Shown: positions 10,411 through 19,327, counted from the stretch's first letter. The stretch: DNA of 64,000 nucleotides from Chitinophaga sp. YR573 (GCF_900110995.1 NZ_FOJF01000001.1:823199-887198), one strand, 5' to 3'. Translations and numbers: made by a program. Notes: generated from the sequence alone by a model not told the origin.

Positions 10411-11364
10411 TTAGCGCTCGTCGTAAAAACCCATGCGGCTGAACTTGTCGATCCTTTGCTCAATGCGGGTTTCAGGATCAATCTTTCGTAATTCTGCCAG
10501 CGTATCCTTAATGGTCTGCTTCAGAATAACCGCCATTTCATCCGGATTCACATGAGCACCGCCCAGTGGTTCCTTGATTACGCCATCTACAAGACCAAAA
10601 CGGCTCATATGATCAGAAGTAAGCTTCAGCTCTTCAGCAGCCTTTTCCTTGAAATTCCAGCTGCGCCACAGGATAGTAGAGCAGTTTTCCGGAGAAATCA
10701 CGGTGTACCAGCTGTTTTCCAGCATCAGGATCCTGTCGCCGATACCAATACCCAGTGCACCACCGGAAGCTCCTTCTCCTATGATAATGCAGATAACAGG
10801 CACCCGCAGCTTCACCATTTCGAAGATATTACGGGCAATAGCTTCACCCTGACCGCGTTCTTCTGCTTCCAGCCCCGGATAAGCGCCGGGAGTATCTATC
10901 AGCGTAACGATAGGCTTATTGAACTTCTCTGCCAGCTTCATGAGACGCAGGGCCTTACGGTAACCTTCAGGATTGGCCATTCCGAAATTACGGATCTGGC
11001 GCATTTTGGTATTAATACCTTTCTGCTGACCAATAAACATCACTGTTTCGCCATCCAGTTCGGCAAATCCGCCTACCATGGCCTTATCATCCTTTACGTT
11101 CCTGTCGCCATGCAACTCAACGAAATTGGTACACATCTTCTCGATATATGCGAGGGTATATGGCCTTTCCGGATGTCTGCTTAACAGTACGCGCTGATAA
11201 CTGGAGAGGTGGTCATACACATCTTTCCGGGTATTTACTATCTTTTGTTCATACTCCCTAACAGTTGCGGTTACATCCACACCTGACTTCTCCCCGTTTT
11301 CTTTCAGTTTTTCCAACTGATCGTACAGGTCCGCAATAGGTTTCTCAAAATCCAGGAATTGCAT
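10411..11364 (-). CDS. accA: Acetyl-CoA carboxylase carboxyltransferase subunit alpha
   Basis: AccA is the alpha subunit of the carboxyltransferase that forms malonyl-CoA, the first step of fatty-acid synthesis, and pairs with AccD encoded elsewhere. The 317-residue protein begins with the usual helical N-terminus ([19 protein letters not shown]). It contains [34 protein letters not shown] and the oxyanion-hole segment [16 protein letters not shown], all standard for AccA. No partner gene is adjacent. The tRNA-Asp promoter lies just upstream on the opposite strand. Confidence 0.97.
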   Translation of the reverse strand: MQFLDFEKPIADLYDQLEKLKENGEKSGVDVTATVREYEQKIVNTRKDVYDHLSSYQRVLLSRHPERPYTLAYIEKMCTNFVELHGDRNVKDDKAMVGGFAELDGETVMFIGQQKGINTKMRQIRNFGMANPEGYRKALRLMKLAEKFNKPIVTLIDTPGAYPGLEAEERGQGEAIARNIFEMVKLRVPVICIIIGEGASGGALGIGIGDRILMLENSWYTVISPENCSTILWRSWNFKEKAAEELKLTSDHMSRFGLVDGVIKEPLGGAHVNPDEMAVILKQTIKDTLAELRKIDPETRIEQRIDKFSRMGFYDER

Positions 11365-11430
11365 ATTTTAGTATAAATTGGTTAAAGAACGATGTAAAGA
11401 TAAAGCTGTAAAAACTTTTTTTAAAAAGAT

Positions 11431-11462
11431 TTGTAAAATTGATTCGTCTTTTCCTATCTTTG
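11431..11462 (+). promoter_or_regulatory. Bacteroidota-type promoter of tRNA-Asp
   Basis: A TATCTTTG box at 11455-11462 fits the Bacteroidota -7 consensus TAnnTTTG exactly. A TTG at 11431-11433 lies 21 nt upstream, as expected for the -33 element. Transcription would start about 10 nt before the mature tRNA. Confidence 0.75.
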
Positions 11463-11479
11463 CAATCCCAAAACGGGAA

Positions 11480-11553
11480 GGATCAGTAGTTCAGTTGGTT
11501 AGAATGCCGCCCTGTCACGGCGGAGGTCGCGGGTTCGAGTCCCGTCTGGTCCG
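11480..11553 (+). tRNA. tRNA-Asp (anticodon GTC)
   Basis: The acceptor arms GGATCAG and CTGGTCC pair over 7 bp with one G-T wobble. The anticodon stem CCGCC/GGCGG closes the loop CTGTCAC with GTC in the centre. The T arm reads GCGGG-TTCGAGT-CCCGT. The discriminator base is G at 11553 and no CCA is encoded. The gene is 74 nt long and its 3' flank is repeated elsewhere in the window. Confidence 0.96.
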
Positions 11554-11561
11554 CAAGCTTT

Positions 11562-11594
11562 AAAGCCTCTAAGTCGAAAGATTTGGAGGCTTTT
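11562..11594 (+). terminator. Terminator of tRNA-Asp (GCCTC hairpin family, copy A)
   Basis: An 11-bp stem from GCCTC...GTC to GAT...GAGGC is closed by a GAAA tetraloop, flanked by AAA before and TTTT after. It can work in both directions. The 44 nt at 11551-11594, which include the tRNA 3' end, are identical to 14728-14771. Confidence 0.85.
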
Positions 11595-11600
11595 CTCATT

Positions 11601-11945
11601 TTAGCCACATTTGAATATCGCTTTTCTAAAGCATATTGCAACAAAGGCAAACATTTTATTCATTTTTAGGGTTCGGGGTTCATGCGTTTTCTTGTTATAA
11701 TAGATTCCTTCCGGAAATATCCTGGATTGTAATCTTTGTTTTTCTGCATAATTACTGGAAGCCCACATTGACGCAGGTTCTGTGACACGAATAATAGCTA
11801 GTTCAATGTATTTTTCGAGGTTTGGGGTGTCAATAATGGTTGGTTGTAAGTGTTCTGGCAATTCTGGTTTTTCCCGGCTGAACTTGATCCCAAATTTCTC
11901 GTATATGTCAGCACGTACTTTTTCATTTCGCAGCCATTGCTTCAA
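11601..11945 (-). pseudogene. C-terminal fragment of a serine recombinase
   Basis: The 114-residue reading frame resembles only the last part of Bacteroidota large serine recombinases. It shows a helical stretch followed by MWASSNYAEKQRLQSRIFPE, then GIYYNKKTHEPRTLKMNKMF, which recalls the family ending in which a Trp/Lys-Leu-Gln segment precedes FPEG and an RT-x-x-x-N motif. The catalytic resolvase domain and the zinc-ribbon region are absent, and the ATG overlaps the end of the RidA-like gene in another frame. I read it as the remnant of an integrase that once worked at or near the adjacent tRNA-Asp. The family assignment is from memory of the motif. Confidence 0.65.
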
Positions 11946-12309
11946 CTTCTAATTTCCACTTAGGATCAAGCAATTGGCAACAAATAACTGTTGATGCAGG
12001 TTGATTATTTCCCAAATATTTAATTCTTAATTGAACATTAGCTTCGTCATACGATGGGTCAGCCAAATAGGTTCTGATGGAAACAAGGTTTTGGTAATCC
12101 ATTCCAGCAGCTTGCAGAATTGTGCCAATGTATTCCCATATAATTTCCCCTTGTTCTTCAAATGTATCTGGCATGCTTTGTCCATTTGGCAGATAACCAT
12201 TCAGTCCACTAATTATAAGTAAACTGGAATTACCTTTGACTTCTATTGCATGACTATAACAGCGGTAAGGAGGAAACAGGCTCGCTGGATTATGTCTGAT
12301 AGTTGGCAT
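11923..12309 (-). CDS. RidA/YjgF family protein
   Basis: This is a 128-residue protein of the RidA fold, whose archetype hydrolyses reactive enamine/imine intermediates released by PLP enzymes. Family signs are LLIISGLNGYLPNG near residue 32, a helix with IGTILQAAGMDYQNLVSIRT, and the C-terminal QPASTVICCQLLDPKWKLEV. In active RidA the last segment has Arg after PA (PARS). Here it is PAST, so the substrate-binding Arg is missing and deaminase activity is doubtful. Its 3' end overlaps the recombinase remnant by 23 nt, another sign of a patched insertion site. Confidence 0.8.
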   Translation of the reverse strand: MPTIRHNPASLFPPYRCYSHAIEVKGNSSLLIISGLNGYLPNGQSMPDTFEEQGEIIWEYIGTILQAAGMDYQNLVSIRTYLADPSYDEANVQLRIKYLGNNQPASTVICCQLLDPKWKLEVEAMAAK

Positions 12310-12402
12310 TTTTTATTTTAAATATAAGATAAAGTAGTGTTTCCGTTTTCTCTTTCTTTCCGGTAGTAGATATAATAGTAAGCAATTAGCTATAGTGGTC
12401 AA

Positions 12403-12900
12403 ATGAAAGTAAGGGAGAACAGTAAAGTAATTAATAAGACGGTTCACATTGCTGTTGGACTTCGCAGGGATGGCCTTAAAGAAGTACTGGGAATGTGGCT
12501 GGGTAAGAATGAATCTGCAGCTTACTGGATGAGCGTTCTGACAGACATGAAGGCCAGGGGCCTGGAAGATATTTTGATCACCGCAACAGACAATCTCAAT
12601 GGTTTCACCCAGACAATCCGTTCTATATTTCCGGATTCTGCTACCCAGATTTGTGTTGTTCACCAAATCCGCAACAGCTGCCGGTATGTAGTATGGAAGG
12701 ACAAAAAGGAATTTACAACCGATTTAAAGGATATTTATACAGCTCCCACCAGACAGGCTGCTCTGGCAGGGCTTGATTCCCTTTATAGAAAAAGGATAGT
12801 ATTTGAAATAATCAACTACTTTTCAACAGCTGGTAAAATAGTTTATACATTAAGTGAGATGTTAATCTCAGTGGAATTATTCCATCTCCTTCACCTGTAA
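12403..12900 (+). pseudogene. Decayed IS256-family transposase fragment
   Basis: The frame encodes a block typical of mutator/IS256 transposases: KVRENSKVINKTVHIAVGLR, then KEVLGMWLGKNESAAYW, DILITATDNLNGF (the second catalytic Asp region), QICVVHQIRNSCRYVVWKD and YTAPTRQAALAGL. The N-terminus before the KVREN motif, including the first catalytic Asp, is lost. After LDSL the sequence jumps to a garbled version of the FF-P--IRK-IYTTN-IES region (NYFSTAGKIVYTLSEML), so about 30-40 residues are deleted. No terminal inverted repeats were recognised. It ends inside the convergent ATPase gene. Confidence 0.85.
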
Positions 12901-14409
12901 CTCTTCAACAGATCGTTTCTCAGATGAAAAATTGATACCAATCGCTATTTTCTTTCTAACATCTAATTGATAAGAACGCAAATAACCCTTCTCAAAAATC
13001 TGCTGAAGCGCGTTCTCCGCTGTGCCATTCAATTTAAGTTCTATAGCAAAAATATATTGATCGGTAAATACCAGTATATCACATCTGCCGGTAGCACTAT
13101 GTACTTCGCTTCGTACATCAAGACCTAAGCGCTTAAAAGAGAGATGCACAATGATATGAAAGATAGATTCGCTTTCTGCCCGCCAATGATCATAGGGAAT
13201 GGTAGATAATATTACATCCAACGCTTTGATTAGTTGAGGCATATTATTGTTTTTTAATGCCTTTCCCAAATCAGTGGTAACCGCAACAGAATTACTGGCT
13301 GGATATACATCTCTATACGCACTCAGTAACGCGTCATTCAAGCTATCTTCTACTTCTTTATTTGGATATCCCAGTTCATATAATTCGGTATCGGCGTCAT
13401 ATCCTTTAATTGTTAGATATCCAGTCTGAAACAAAATCGGAACTGTTGAAAAGTGTTCTATATTTAAATTGCCCAGCGCAATTTCGTCTATATGGATATT
13501 TTCAATTTCAAATTCTCCGCTTTCTTTCATGTGTTTTACCAGCCAGGTGGGCGTACCCGTTTGAAACCAGTAATTCCTGAAATCACGGCCATCCATGTAT
13601 TTCAATACGGAAAATGGATTATATACCCGTTCCGCATCTTCATGCCAGGCATATCCGTTATACCAAAACTTAAGTTTACTTAATAAATCCGGTTGAAGTG
13701 GTTGTCTTTCGGTGATCTCTTCTGCAAAGTTAGTTTCCAGTTCCTGTTGGGTAATACCTGCTATAGTTGCATAGTTACGATGTATAGTAATGTCATTCAG
13801 GTTATTCAGATCAGAAAAAATACTCACCTTGGTGAACCTGCTTACGCCAGTAATCAACAGCAAGCGAATATATTCATCAGCATCTTTTAGTACAGAATAA
13901 AAGCTCTTAAACACTGATCGATTCTCCTCCACTTTCTCTAAATCTTCCAGGTAGTCCGTAATCGGCTTATCATATTCATCAATCAGGATCACAACCCTTC
14001 CATTGGCAGAAGCCTTACGGATTAGTTCTTCAAACCTACCTTTTAAATGAGTTGCTTCCAGTTCCAGGCCCAGCTCTTTTGCCAAAACACCCATTTCCAT
14101 ATTCAGCGCCTCATATAATCCAAATTGCTGATAATCAATCCTGCTTAATCGTAAATGTATCACGGGATGTATTTGTTCCCAATTCCATTGATCGTGGATC
14201 CAAAGGCCTTCAAATAGCTTTTTATTACCCTTAAAAATCTCCTTAATGGTTGATAACAACAGGGATTTACCAAAACGTCTGGGGCGGCTCAGGAAATAAT
14301 AGTTACCGGATTCTATTAGGTTATAGATTAGTTGGGTTTTATCAATATATAAAAAACCCCCATTCCTTATATTCCCGAAATCCTGTAAGCCTATTGGATA
14401 CTTCCTCAT
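12877..14409 (-). CDS. AAA-ATPase-like / PD-(D/E)XK nuclease domain protein (DUF1703 type)
   Basis: The protein has 510 residues. The N-terminus IGLQDFGNIRNGGFLYIDKT and the P-loop variant SRPRRFGKSLLLST near residue 42 define the AAA-ATPase-like family. Walker B is VVILIDEYDKPI near residue 140. The C-terminal 100 residues carry a PD-(D/E)XK pattern, with Asp in RCDILVF and Glu-x-Lys in FAIELKL. Such genes are scattered in many copies in Bacteroidota genomes. Their role is unproven, and mobile-element or defence-like functions have been suggested. Its 3' end overlaps the decayed transposase by 24 nt, so the last residues may have been altered by that insertion. Confidence 0.85.
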   Translation of the reverse strand: MRKYPIGLQDFGNIRNGGFLYIDKTQLIYNLIESGNYYFLSRPRRFGKSLLLSTIKEIFKGNKKLFEGLWIHDQWNWEQIHPVIHLRLSRIDYQQFGLYEALNMEMGVLAKELGLELEATHLKGRFEELIRKASANGRVVILIDEYDKPITDYLEDLEKVEENRSVFKSFYSVLKDADEYIRLLLITGVSRFTKVSIFSDLNNLNDITIHRNYATIAGITQQELETNFAEEITERQPLQPDLLSKLKFWYNGYAWHEDAERVYNPFSVLKYMDGRDFRNYWFQTGTPTWLVKHMKESGEFEIENIHIDEIALGNLNIEHFSTVPILFQTGYLTIKGYDADTELYELGYPNKEVEDSLNDALLSAYRDVYPASNSVAVTTDLGKALKNNNMPQLIKALDVILSTIPYDHWRAESESIFHIIVHLSFKRLGLDVRSEVHSATGRCDILVFTDQYIFAIELKLNGTAENALQQIFEKGYLRSYQLDVRKKIAIGINFSSEKRSVEELQVKEME

Positions 14410-14448
14410 ACAAACAAAGATAAAATAAAATCCATCACAAACACCTCG

Positions 14449-14556
14449 TTATACCCTGAAATCCAGCGCAACAAAGGACTGGACCTTATCTTTAGGTTTT
14501 CTACCAAACCCTTTTGCCGACAGATAATGCCATTCAGGATACAACCAAGCTACCAT
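14449..14556 (-). other. Short unrecognised reading frame (35 codons)
   Basis: A 35-codon frame starts at ATG 14556 and contains LYPEWHYLSAKGFGRKPKD, ending VALDFRV. Its composition looks protein-like (charged, aromatic, few rare patterns) and an in-frame TAA lies just upstream of the ATG. It may be a remnant of a larger gene. I do not recognise it. The rest of 14410-14911 holds only the repeat at 14704-14773. Confidence 0.25.
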
Positions 14557-14703
14557 GAATTACCCATTTTAAACACATTTACAATAATTAAATATATTAC
14601 GTTTAGACATAACCCTTATTCATCCTACCTCGAACTTTTAGCATGCTATATTCACTCATTTCGACCTAAACACCCCCTAAATCAGCCCAATCCTGCATAA
14701 TTT

Positions 14704-14773
14704 GGTTCGAGGTTACGATACCTGGGGCCGCAAGCTTTAAAGCCTCTAAGTCGAAAGATTTGGAGGCTTTTTT
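14704..14773 (+). repeat. tRNA-flank-like repeat, copy B, with terminator hairpin
   Basis: Positions 14728-14771 are identical over 44 nt to the tRNA-Asp 3' end plus terminator at 11551-11594. The 24 nt before that begin GGTTCGA, as in a T arm, but do not fold as a tRNA. They resemble copy D at 22595 more than the real tRNA. The hairpin at 14739-14773 should still terminate transcription. Confidence 0.8.
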
Positions 14774-14911
14774 AATTCAAATTATTTTGTTACCCCATCT
14801 GTACCACAGCGTTGATCACAAATACCATAGGGCAATAGTATTTCTTCCTCTATGCTTTTACGACTAATCTTGTATCTTCAGATATTATTAATTAATTACT
14901 TGCCTATATTT

Positions 14912-15373
14912 ATGAAGCGAAATCTCATTGCGTTTTCTTTAGTGCTATTTGCTGCTTGTCATACCGGTAATGGTACGGGGGCTAAATCAGATAAGACCTT
15001 TGTCCCATCGGTGCCAGACTCTATTGCAGCAGCCCCTGTTGTTCAACAGCCGGTCAATTATAGCGATCACACCAACGAAGAAGTAAACGCCCGGTTTCCC
15101 TGGATGCGCGATACCATTCTAAGTTACATTTCCCTATCCATAAACGAGCTGGTGAAAGACTATGTTAAAGACAGCTCCATTGTTTTTATTTATGACCGCT
15201 TTGAGAATACCGACACAACTGGTTATGTTATCGTACAATTAGGTGCAGACATAAATAACGGAGATGGAGTAATATTCAGTACTGCGCAATGGTTGAATAT
15301 CGATACGTTGACAAGGCAAATATATGAGTACGACGTTGCCGCTGATACTATTCGCCATTGGGTTAGGCCATAA
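14912..15373 (+). CDS. Hypothetical lipoprotein
   Basis: I do not recognise this gene. It encodes 153 residues starting MKRNLIAFSLVLFAACHTG, with a clear lipobox (LFAAC), so the mature protein should be anchored to a membrane through Cys 16. After a Ser/Pro/Ala-rich linker comes a compact domain with alternating hydrophobic strands (SIVFIYDRFENTDTTGYVIV) that looks folded. I use ATG 14912 because the 20 residues upstream in the same frame would mask the lipoprotein signal. It lies alone after repeat copy B. Confidence 0.7.
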   Translation: MKRNLIAFSLVLFAACHTGNGTGAKSDKTFVPSVPDSIAAAPVVQQPVNYSDHTNEEVNARFPWMRDTILSYISLSINELVKDYVKDSSIVFIYDRFENTDTTGYVIVQLGADINNGDGVIFSTAQWLNIDTLTRQIYEYDVAADTIRHWVRP

Positions 15374-15390
15374 ACTCAAACGCCTCTGGT

Positions 15391-16245
15391 TTAGTGTACC
15401 CATGTTCGTTCTGCCTCAATTAATGTCCAGTTACCATTGATCTTTTTAAGATATGCATAACCTCCGGAGGATACAACGTGGTAATTCACCACTGCATTTT
15501 CAAGGTTCTTATCAAATGTAATAGAAGTTACATAGGGAGGAGAATATAGTTCCCAATTACCATTCCAGACTTTAAAATAATTTTCCAGAAAGGCATAACG
15601 TTTATCTCTTTCTTCTTGTGTAGCAGCTATATTTTTAGCACCTGGTTTAGTATGATTATTCCTAAGAAAAGCCCTTAGTAAAGCAGCATATTGTTCCGTA
15701 AGTGTGACAGTCTTCGGCGTACTAAAACTCACTTGCGGCCGGAATTTTGTTATAGTAGTATATATTGGGGGAGTGGGCCATTCAAAATGGAATCTCTTTA
15801 GAATAAATCTAGCATCCGCTTTATATGCCCTAATTGCACTATCGGTTGTAATATTCAGACGCTTTGCGAGTCTTCCTAAATTTACCTGTATAAGAGTATC
15901 TTTATTAAGTACATCTACTACTCCAAAATTAATATTATCCTGTAGTAAAAGATATTTTGCCCCTGCATAATGGAAACTCTGTCCCCATTCATAACTGCCA
16001 ATCCCTTCAGTTTTAAGAGGAGTATAAAATTCCTGAAAAACCTGGTAAATATTTCGAACGGTGTCATTCATAGTTTTAATATCTGCACTTGAAAGAGAAG
16101 TGTTCTTTTTCCAGGTATCAAAAAAATGTTCCATTTTTCCCGGAGAATTTGAGCGATATGCCTTTAAGAGCAATTTGTCCCTTTTCTGGCAAAATGAAAA
16201 AAGCGCAACCATAAGGGCTAAGCACAATAGTAGAAATTGTTTCAT
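15391..16245 (-). CDS. Hypothetical exported protein
   Basis: I do not recognise this 284-residue protein. It begins with a hydrophobic signal segment (FLLLCLALMVALFSFC). The Cys lacks a good lipobox because Phe precedes it. The rest is mixed alpha/beta, with a C-terminal part (YFKVWNGNWELYSPPYVTSI, later NYHVVSSGGYAYLKK) that recalls an NTF2-like or SH3-like extracytoplasmic domain. It converges with the lipoprotein gene 17 nt away and no function can be assigned. Confidence 0.65.
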   Translation of the reverse strand: MKQFLLLCLALMVALFSFCQKRDKLLLKAYRSNSPGKMEHFFDTWKKNTSLSSADIKTMNDTVRNIYQVFQEFYTPLKTEGIGSYEWGQSFHYAGAKYLLLQDNINFGVVDVLNKDTLIQVNLGRLAKRLNITTDSAIRAYKADARFILKRFHFEWPTPPIYTTITKFRPQVSFSTPKTVTLTEQYAALLRAFLRNNHTKPGAKNIAATQEERDKRYAFLENYFKVWNGNWELYSPPYVTSITFDKNLENAVVNYHVVSSGGYAYLKKINGNWTLIEAERTWVH

Positions 16246-16668
16246 AGAGAGGTTTCATAGCAGAATTTTCTAATTTACATAATTTATTCTTTACACGGAT
16301 GAAATTTATAATGTAATAATTAGCAGTATTGTTCAATATTTTCAACTAATTACATGGAGGAATCTCAAGACAGTCTGCATATAAAAAGCTTCAAGTTAAT
16401 GACTTGAAGTCTTTTTAATTTTATATACTTATTGGTTATCAATCTACAATATGTTCGAATGCCCCTGGTTTGAAACTAAGAATATGCTTTGTTAATTGAG
16501 CATACTAATTGCTGCTAAAACTTAGGCTCATTTTCGTTCGTTTCATTGTTGTCAGGTATTACTGCATTTAGGATTGTTCACTTTCATTGGGAATGCATTG
16601 TTTTTAAAGATCTGAATAAATTAGTTACTGCTCTTTTCCATGTTATTAATGAAAGAAACGCAGGTGAA
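16246..16668. other. Intergenic stretch with one hairpin
   Basis: No gene or family-level coding signal was found here. The only structure is the hairpin at 16384-16416, annotated separately. The rest is AT-rich and looks like decayed spacer between modules. Confidence 0.6.
16384..16416. terminator. AT-rich hairpin, possible terminator
   Basis: Arms CTTCAAGT and ACTTGAAG are separated by TAATG and flanked by AAAAG and CTTTTT, giving a long AT-rich stem with a T tract. It is not at the end of an obvious gene and may be a relic. Confidence 0.5.
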
Positions 16669-17502
16669 CTACATTAAACTTCTGAGTAGTTCTTCCAGCT
16701 TTAATTCACCGGCTACAGTTTGCACGCCATTTTCCATAGCTTTCTTCATAATCTCCGCCGTTCCGGGAGAAAATACCAGCGTTGCCCAACCATCATTTTC
16801 AGCTTTAAAACCTTCTGCATTTCTTACCGGGGCTAAAACTTTTTTCGTCGTTTTTATTACATCTTCCGGTAAGTCGCCAATGTGCTGTGCCAGCTGGTCT
16901 ACGAACGTATCGATTTCAGTATCCGGCAAAGCGCGATTGATCCAGCCATATTGCTCTGCAGTAGCGGCATCGAATAAATCAGCTCCTAATATAATTTCCA
17001 ACACACGACCACGTGTCATTTTTGAAGATAGGTATTGTGTCGCGCCGCCTCCAGGTATAATACCCATCAGCGCTTCACATTGCGCCAGCTTCCCTTTTTC
17101 TAAAGAGGCGAAGCACATATCAGCAGCTGCAATAAATTCAGCCCCACCGCCACGGGCAATGCCTTTCAATTTTACGATCGTCAATTGAGGTTGTTCTCTG
17201 AGCATTTCGCCAACGGCCTGAAATATGTTTAATCCATCCGGTGCTGCCTTTCCCAATTCGTCTAATATATCCTGTTCTTCAAGAATATTTATATCCACGT
17301 GGGCGATAAAAAAATCAGGATTTGCACTATCAAATACGATGACTTTAACGTCATTGTTATTGGATAATTCCCCGAGTAGTTGCCGTAACGCTTTTATCAG
17401 AGAGGCGCTGAGTACATTAACAGGTGCATTATCGAAGGTGATATTGGCCACTCCGTTTTCGATGTTGAGGTGCAATAATTTGTTATGTTTAGTCACTATC
17501 AT
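16669..17502 (-). CDS. Enoyl-CoA hydratase/isomerase family protein
   Basis: This crotonase-fold enzyme of 277 residues probably acts on a CoA thioester. The oxyanion-hole segments are FFIAHVDI near residue 68 and KGIARGGGAEF near 115. One of the usual catalytic acids appears in QCEALMGIIPGGG near 140. The C-terminal helices are intact. The substrate is unknown. The gene is divergently arranged with an HxlR-type regulator whose start lies 105 nt away, which suggests ligand-dependent control of this enzyme. A TACTTTTG box at 17552-17559 on the minus strand fits the Bacteroidota -7 element. Confidence 0.85.
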   Translation of the reverse strand: MIVTKHNKLLHLNIENGVANITFDNAPVNVLSASLIKALRQLLGELSNNNDVKVIVFDSANPDFFIAHVDINILEEQDILDELGKAAPDGLNIFQAVGEMLREQPQLTIVKLKGIARGGGAEFIAAADMCFASLEKGKLAQCEALMGIIPGGGATQYLSSKMTRGRVLEIILGADLFDAATAEQYGWINRALPDTEIDTFVDQLAQHIGDLPEDVIKTTKKVLAPVRNAEGFKAENDGWATLVFSPGTAEIMKKAMENGVQTVAGELKLEELLRSLM

Positions 17503-17585
17503 TTTACTAAAAAGTTTGAGAATTAATCTTTAATTTTATTACAATATTTAACAAAAGTAATAGCTGCATTGACTGATCTTAAAAA

Positions 17586-17605
17586 TGCTATAGTAAACCA
17601 TAGCA
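17586..17605. promoter_or_regulatory. Candidate HxlR operator
   Basis: A perfect inverted repeat TGCTAT-N8-ATAGCA lies between the divergent hydratase and HxlR genes, ending one base before the regulator ATG. Position and symmetry fit autorepression by a dimeric winged-helix regulator. Confidence 0.4.
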
Positions 17606-17606
17606 C

Positions 17607-17972
17607 ATGACAATGGAAGAAAATAAGGGGAGACAGTACATTTGTACGATAAAGAACCAACAGGAAATTAAGTATGGGCAAGATGCCTTATATGTTTTGA
17701 GTGGCAAATGGCGTATGTCTGTAGTCTTAGCGTTATATAATGGTCTTTGTCGATATCGGGAGATTGCCCAAAGTATCCCGGGAATTACGTTTGCCATGCT
17801 GTCAAAAGAGTTGCAAGTAATGCAACTGAACAACCTGATACTAAGAATTGAAGATCCCGATTTCCCCAAAAACGTAGAGTATAGGCTTACAGACTATTGT
17901 GAGTCTTTGTATCCAATTATGGAAAGTTTGATAAACTGGGGGAAACAACATCGAAAAGTGATCAGTTCTTAA
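17607..17972 (+). CDS. HxlR family transcriptional regulator
   Basis: This 121-residue winged-helix repressor/activator belongs to the HxlR family, dimeric DNA-binding proteins that often respond to aldehydes, quinones or redox signals. The core reads ALYVLSGKWRMSVVLALYNG, then CRYREIAQSIPGIT and MLSKELQVMQLNNLILR, and YRLTDYCESLYPIMESLINW closes the domain. It is divergent from the enoyl-CoA hydratase gene, its likely target. Confidence 0.9.
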   Translation: MTMEENKGRQYICTIKNQQEIKYGQDALYVLSGKWRMSVVLALYNGLCRYREIAQSIPGITFAMLSKELQVMQLNNLILRIEDPDFPKNVEYRLTDYCESLYPIMESLINWGKQHRKVISS

Positions 17973-18035
17973 CTTGTCAGTAGCAATTATTTTCACTAAT
18001 GAATTCCTGAATTTCAGATAAATCATTCTCATACC

Positions 18036-18104
18036 GGTTCGAACTTCGTCTCCTACAGCCCGCAAGCTTTAAAAGCCTTCAAGTCGAAAGATTTGAAGGC
18101 TTTT
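18036..18104 (+). repeat. tRNA-flank-like repeat, copy C, with terminator hairpin
   Basis: It begins GGTTCGA, has GCAAGC exactly 26 nt later as in copies B and D, and ends in a 15-bp stem closed by GAAA with the GCCTTCAA arm. It follows the HxlR gene and precedes the oxidoreductase module. Confidence 0.75.
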
Positions 18105-18197
18105 AAATTTTTGTATATTTCAGTATTGATTATATCCCTCTGGCTTTTCAAGAATATTTATTCCCATATGGGCGATGAAATCAGTTCTTAACTAAAC

Positions 18198-19253
18198 TCA
18201 TTCATTGGTTTCAATTGCCTGCAACACCGTATGTAACGACACTGCATCATAAAACGTCGGTGCTTTACGAGTACCATTCTTTATATCCCCGGCTATCAAT
18301 TCATACATTCTCGCTACATTCTCCGCTACCGGATTTTCTGGAGGGGGATTTAATAATTTCAATGCCTTATCCTCACGTCCGGCACCATAAATAGAAAGCT
18401 GTGCTAATTGCCCATGTCCAATATTACCAGTTACCTGTATATCTCCTTCAGAACCATTAATCTCCCAAAGGAAATTAGTGCCTTTGGACATTCCACCACG
18501 ATAATGAATGGAAATAGCTGCACCACTTTTCAAGGTGCCCATTACCATGATTTGATCTTCGGCCGTTTTAGGTTTTACTTCTCCGGTATCATTTAATTTA
18601 ACAGTTGAATAATTACTGGTCATGCGTGAAGTGAGTTGATCAAAACCACCGACAACTTTGATCAAACCTGCCAATGTATGCGCCAGTGGAATTGTCAGCA
18701 AAGTAGCGCCGTTATTCTTATCATACATGTAATAGACATCTCTGAGGGTTTCATCCCGCCATTGACCACCTGAGCCGATTAATGTGGTAGATAACACTTT
18801 GCCAACAAAACCGTTATTAATGAGTTCCTGCAGATAAACTACCTGCGGAGAAACCACCATCTGTGTTCCCACAACGGCAACTACACCTTTGTCGGCTGCT
18901 AGTGCAGCCAGTTGTTTTACTTCTTTTAATCCATTACCCAGTGGATGTTCACAATATACATGCTTGCCTGCTGCTAATACATCGCGTACCAGCTCATAAT
19001 GATAGGGAACTTTGACGGTCACTACTACAAGGTCTATTTCATCCGAATGTATTAACGCCTGTACATTTTCAAATGCATACGGAATTTGCAATGCATTGGC
19101 TGTGCGCTGTGCACTTGCATGCGTAGAATTCGCCACACCTTTGATCTCAAAATCATCTGTCAACGTTTTTAATGCCGGCAGATGTGATCTCGATGCCCAA
19201 TGACTATCTGGATTTAATCCTATAAATCCAATCCGAATTTTTTCCTTGTTCAT
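18198..19253 (-). CDS. Gfo/Idh/MocA family oxidoreductase
   Basis: This is an NAD(P)-dependent oxidoreductase of 351 residues. The N-terminal Rossmann fold starts RIGFIGLNPDSHWASRSHLP, and EHPLGNGLKEVKQLA near residue 98 is the family EKP-like motif, with His in place of Lys. The replacement of the usual catalytic Lys by His makes dehydrogenase activity uncertain. The C-terminal domain has the typical beta-sheet with GGQWRDETLRDVYYMYDKNN. The substrate is probably a sugar or a small carbonyl compound. The divergent HxlR gene 74 nt away is the likely regulator. Confidence 0.85.
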   Translation of the reverse strand: MNKEKIRIGFIGLNPDSHWASRSHLPALKTLTDDFEIKGVANSTHASAQRTANALQIPYAFENVQALIHSDEIDLVVVTVKVPYHYELVRDVLAAGKHVYCEHPLGNGLKEVKQLAALAADKGVVAVVGTQMVVSPQVVYLQELINNGFVGKVLSTTLIGSGGQWRDETLRDVYYMYDKNNGATLLTIPLAHTLAGLIKVVGGFDQLTSRMTSNYSTVKLNDTGEVKPKTAEDQIMVMGTLKSGAAISIHYRGGMSKGTNFLWEINGSEGDIQVTGNIGHGQLAQLSIYGAGREDKALKLLNPPPENPVAENVARMYELIAGDIKNGTRKAPTFYDAVSLHTVLQAIETNE

Positions 19254-19327
19254 TGTAATAATGTTTAAATTTATATTGCAATGTTAATGCTGAACAAGGA
19301 AAATACAGGACAGACAATTTTGTAAGT

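Noticed and set aside
10552..11184. Open frame of 210 codons on the plus strand
   Set aside because: It is antisense to accA, which is clearly real, and has no recognisable domain.
12313..12666. Minus-strand frame of 117 codons
   Set aside because: It overlaps the IS256 transposase remnant on the other strand, whose motifs explain the sequence better.
14704..14773. Second tRNA gene
   Set aside because: The GGTTCGA segment has no matching T stem, no anticodon arm upstream and no acceptor pairing, so it is only a repeat with a tRNA-like end.
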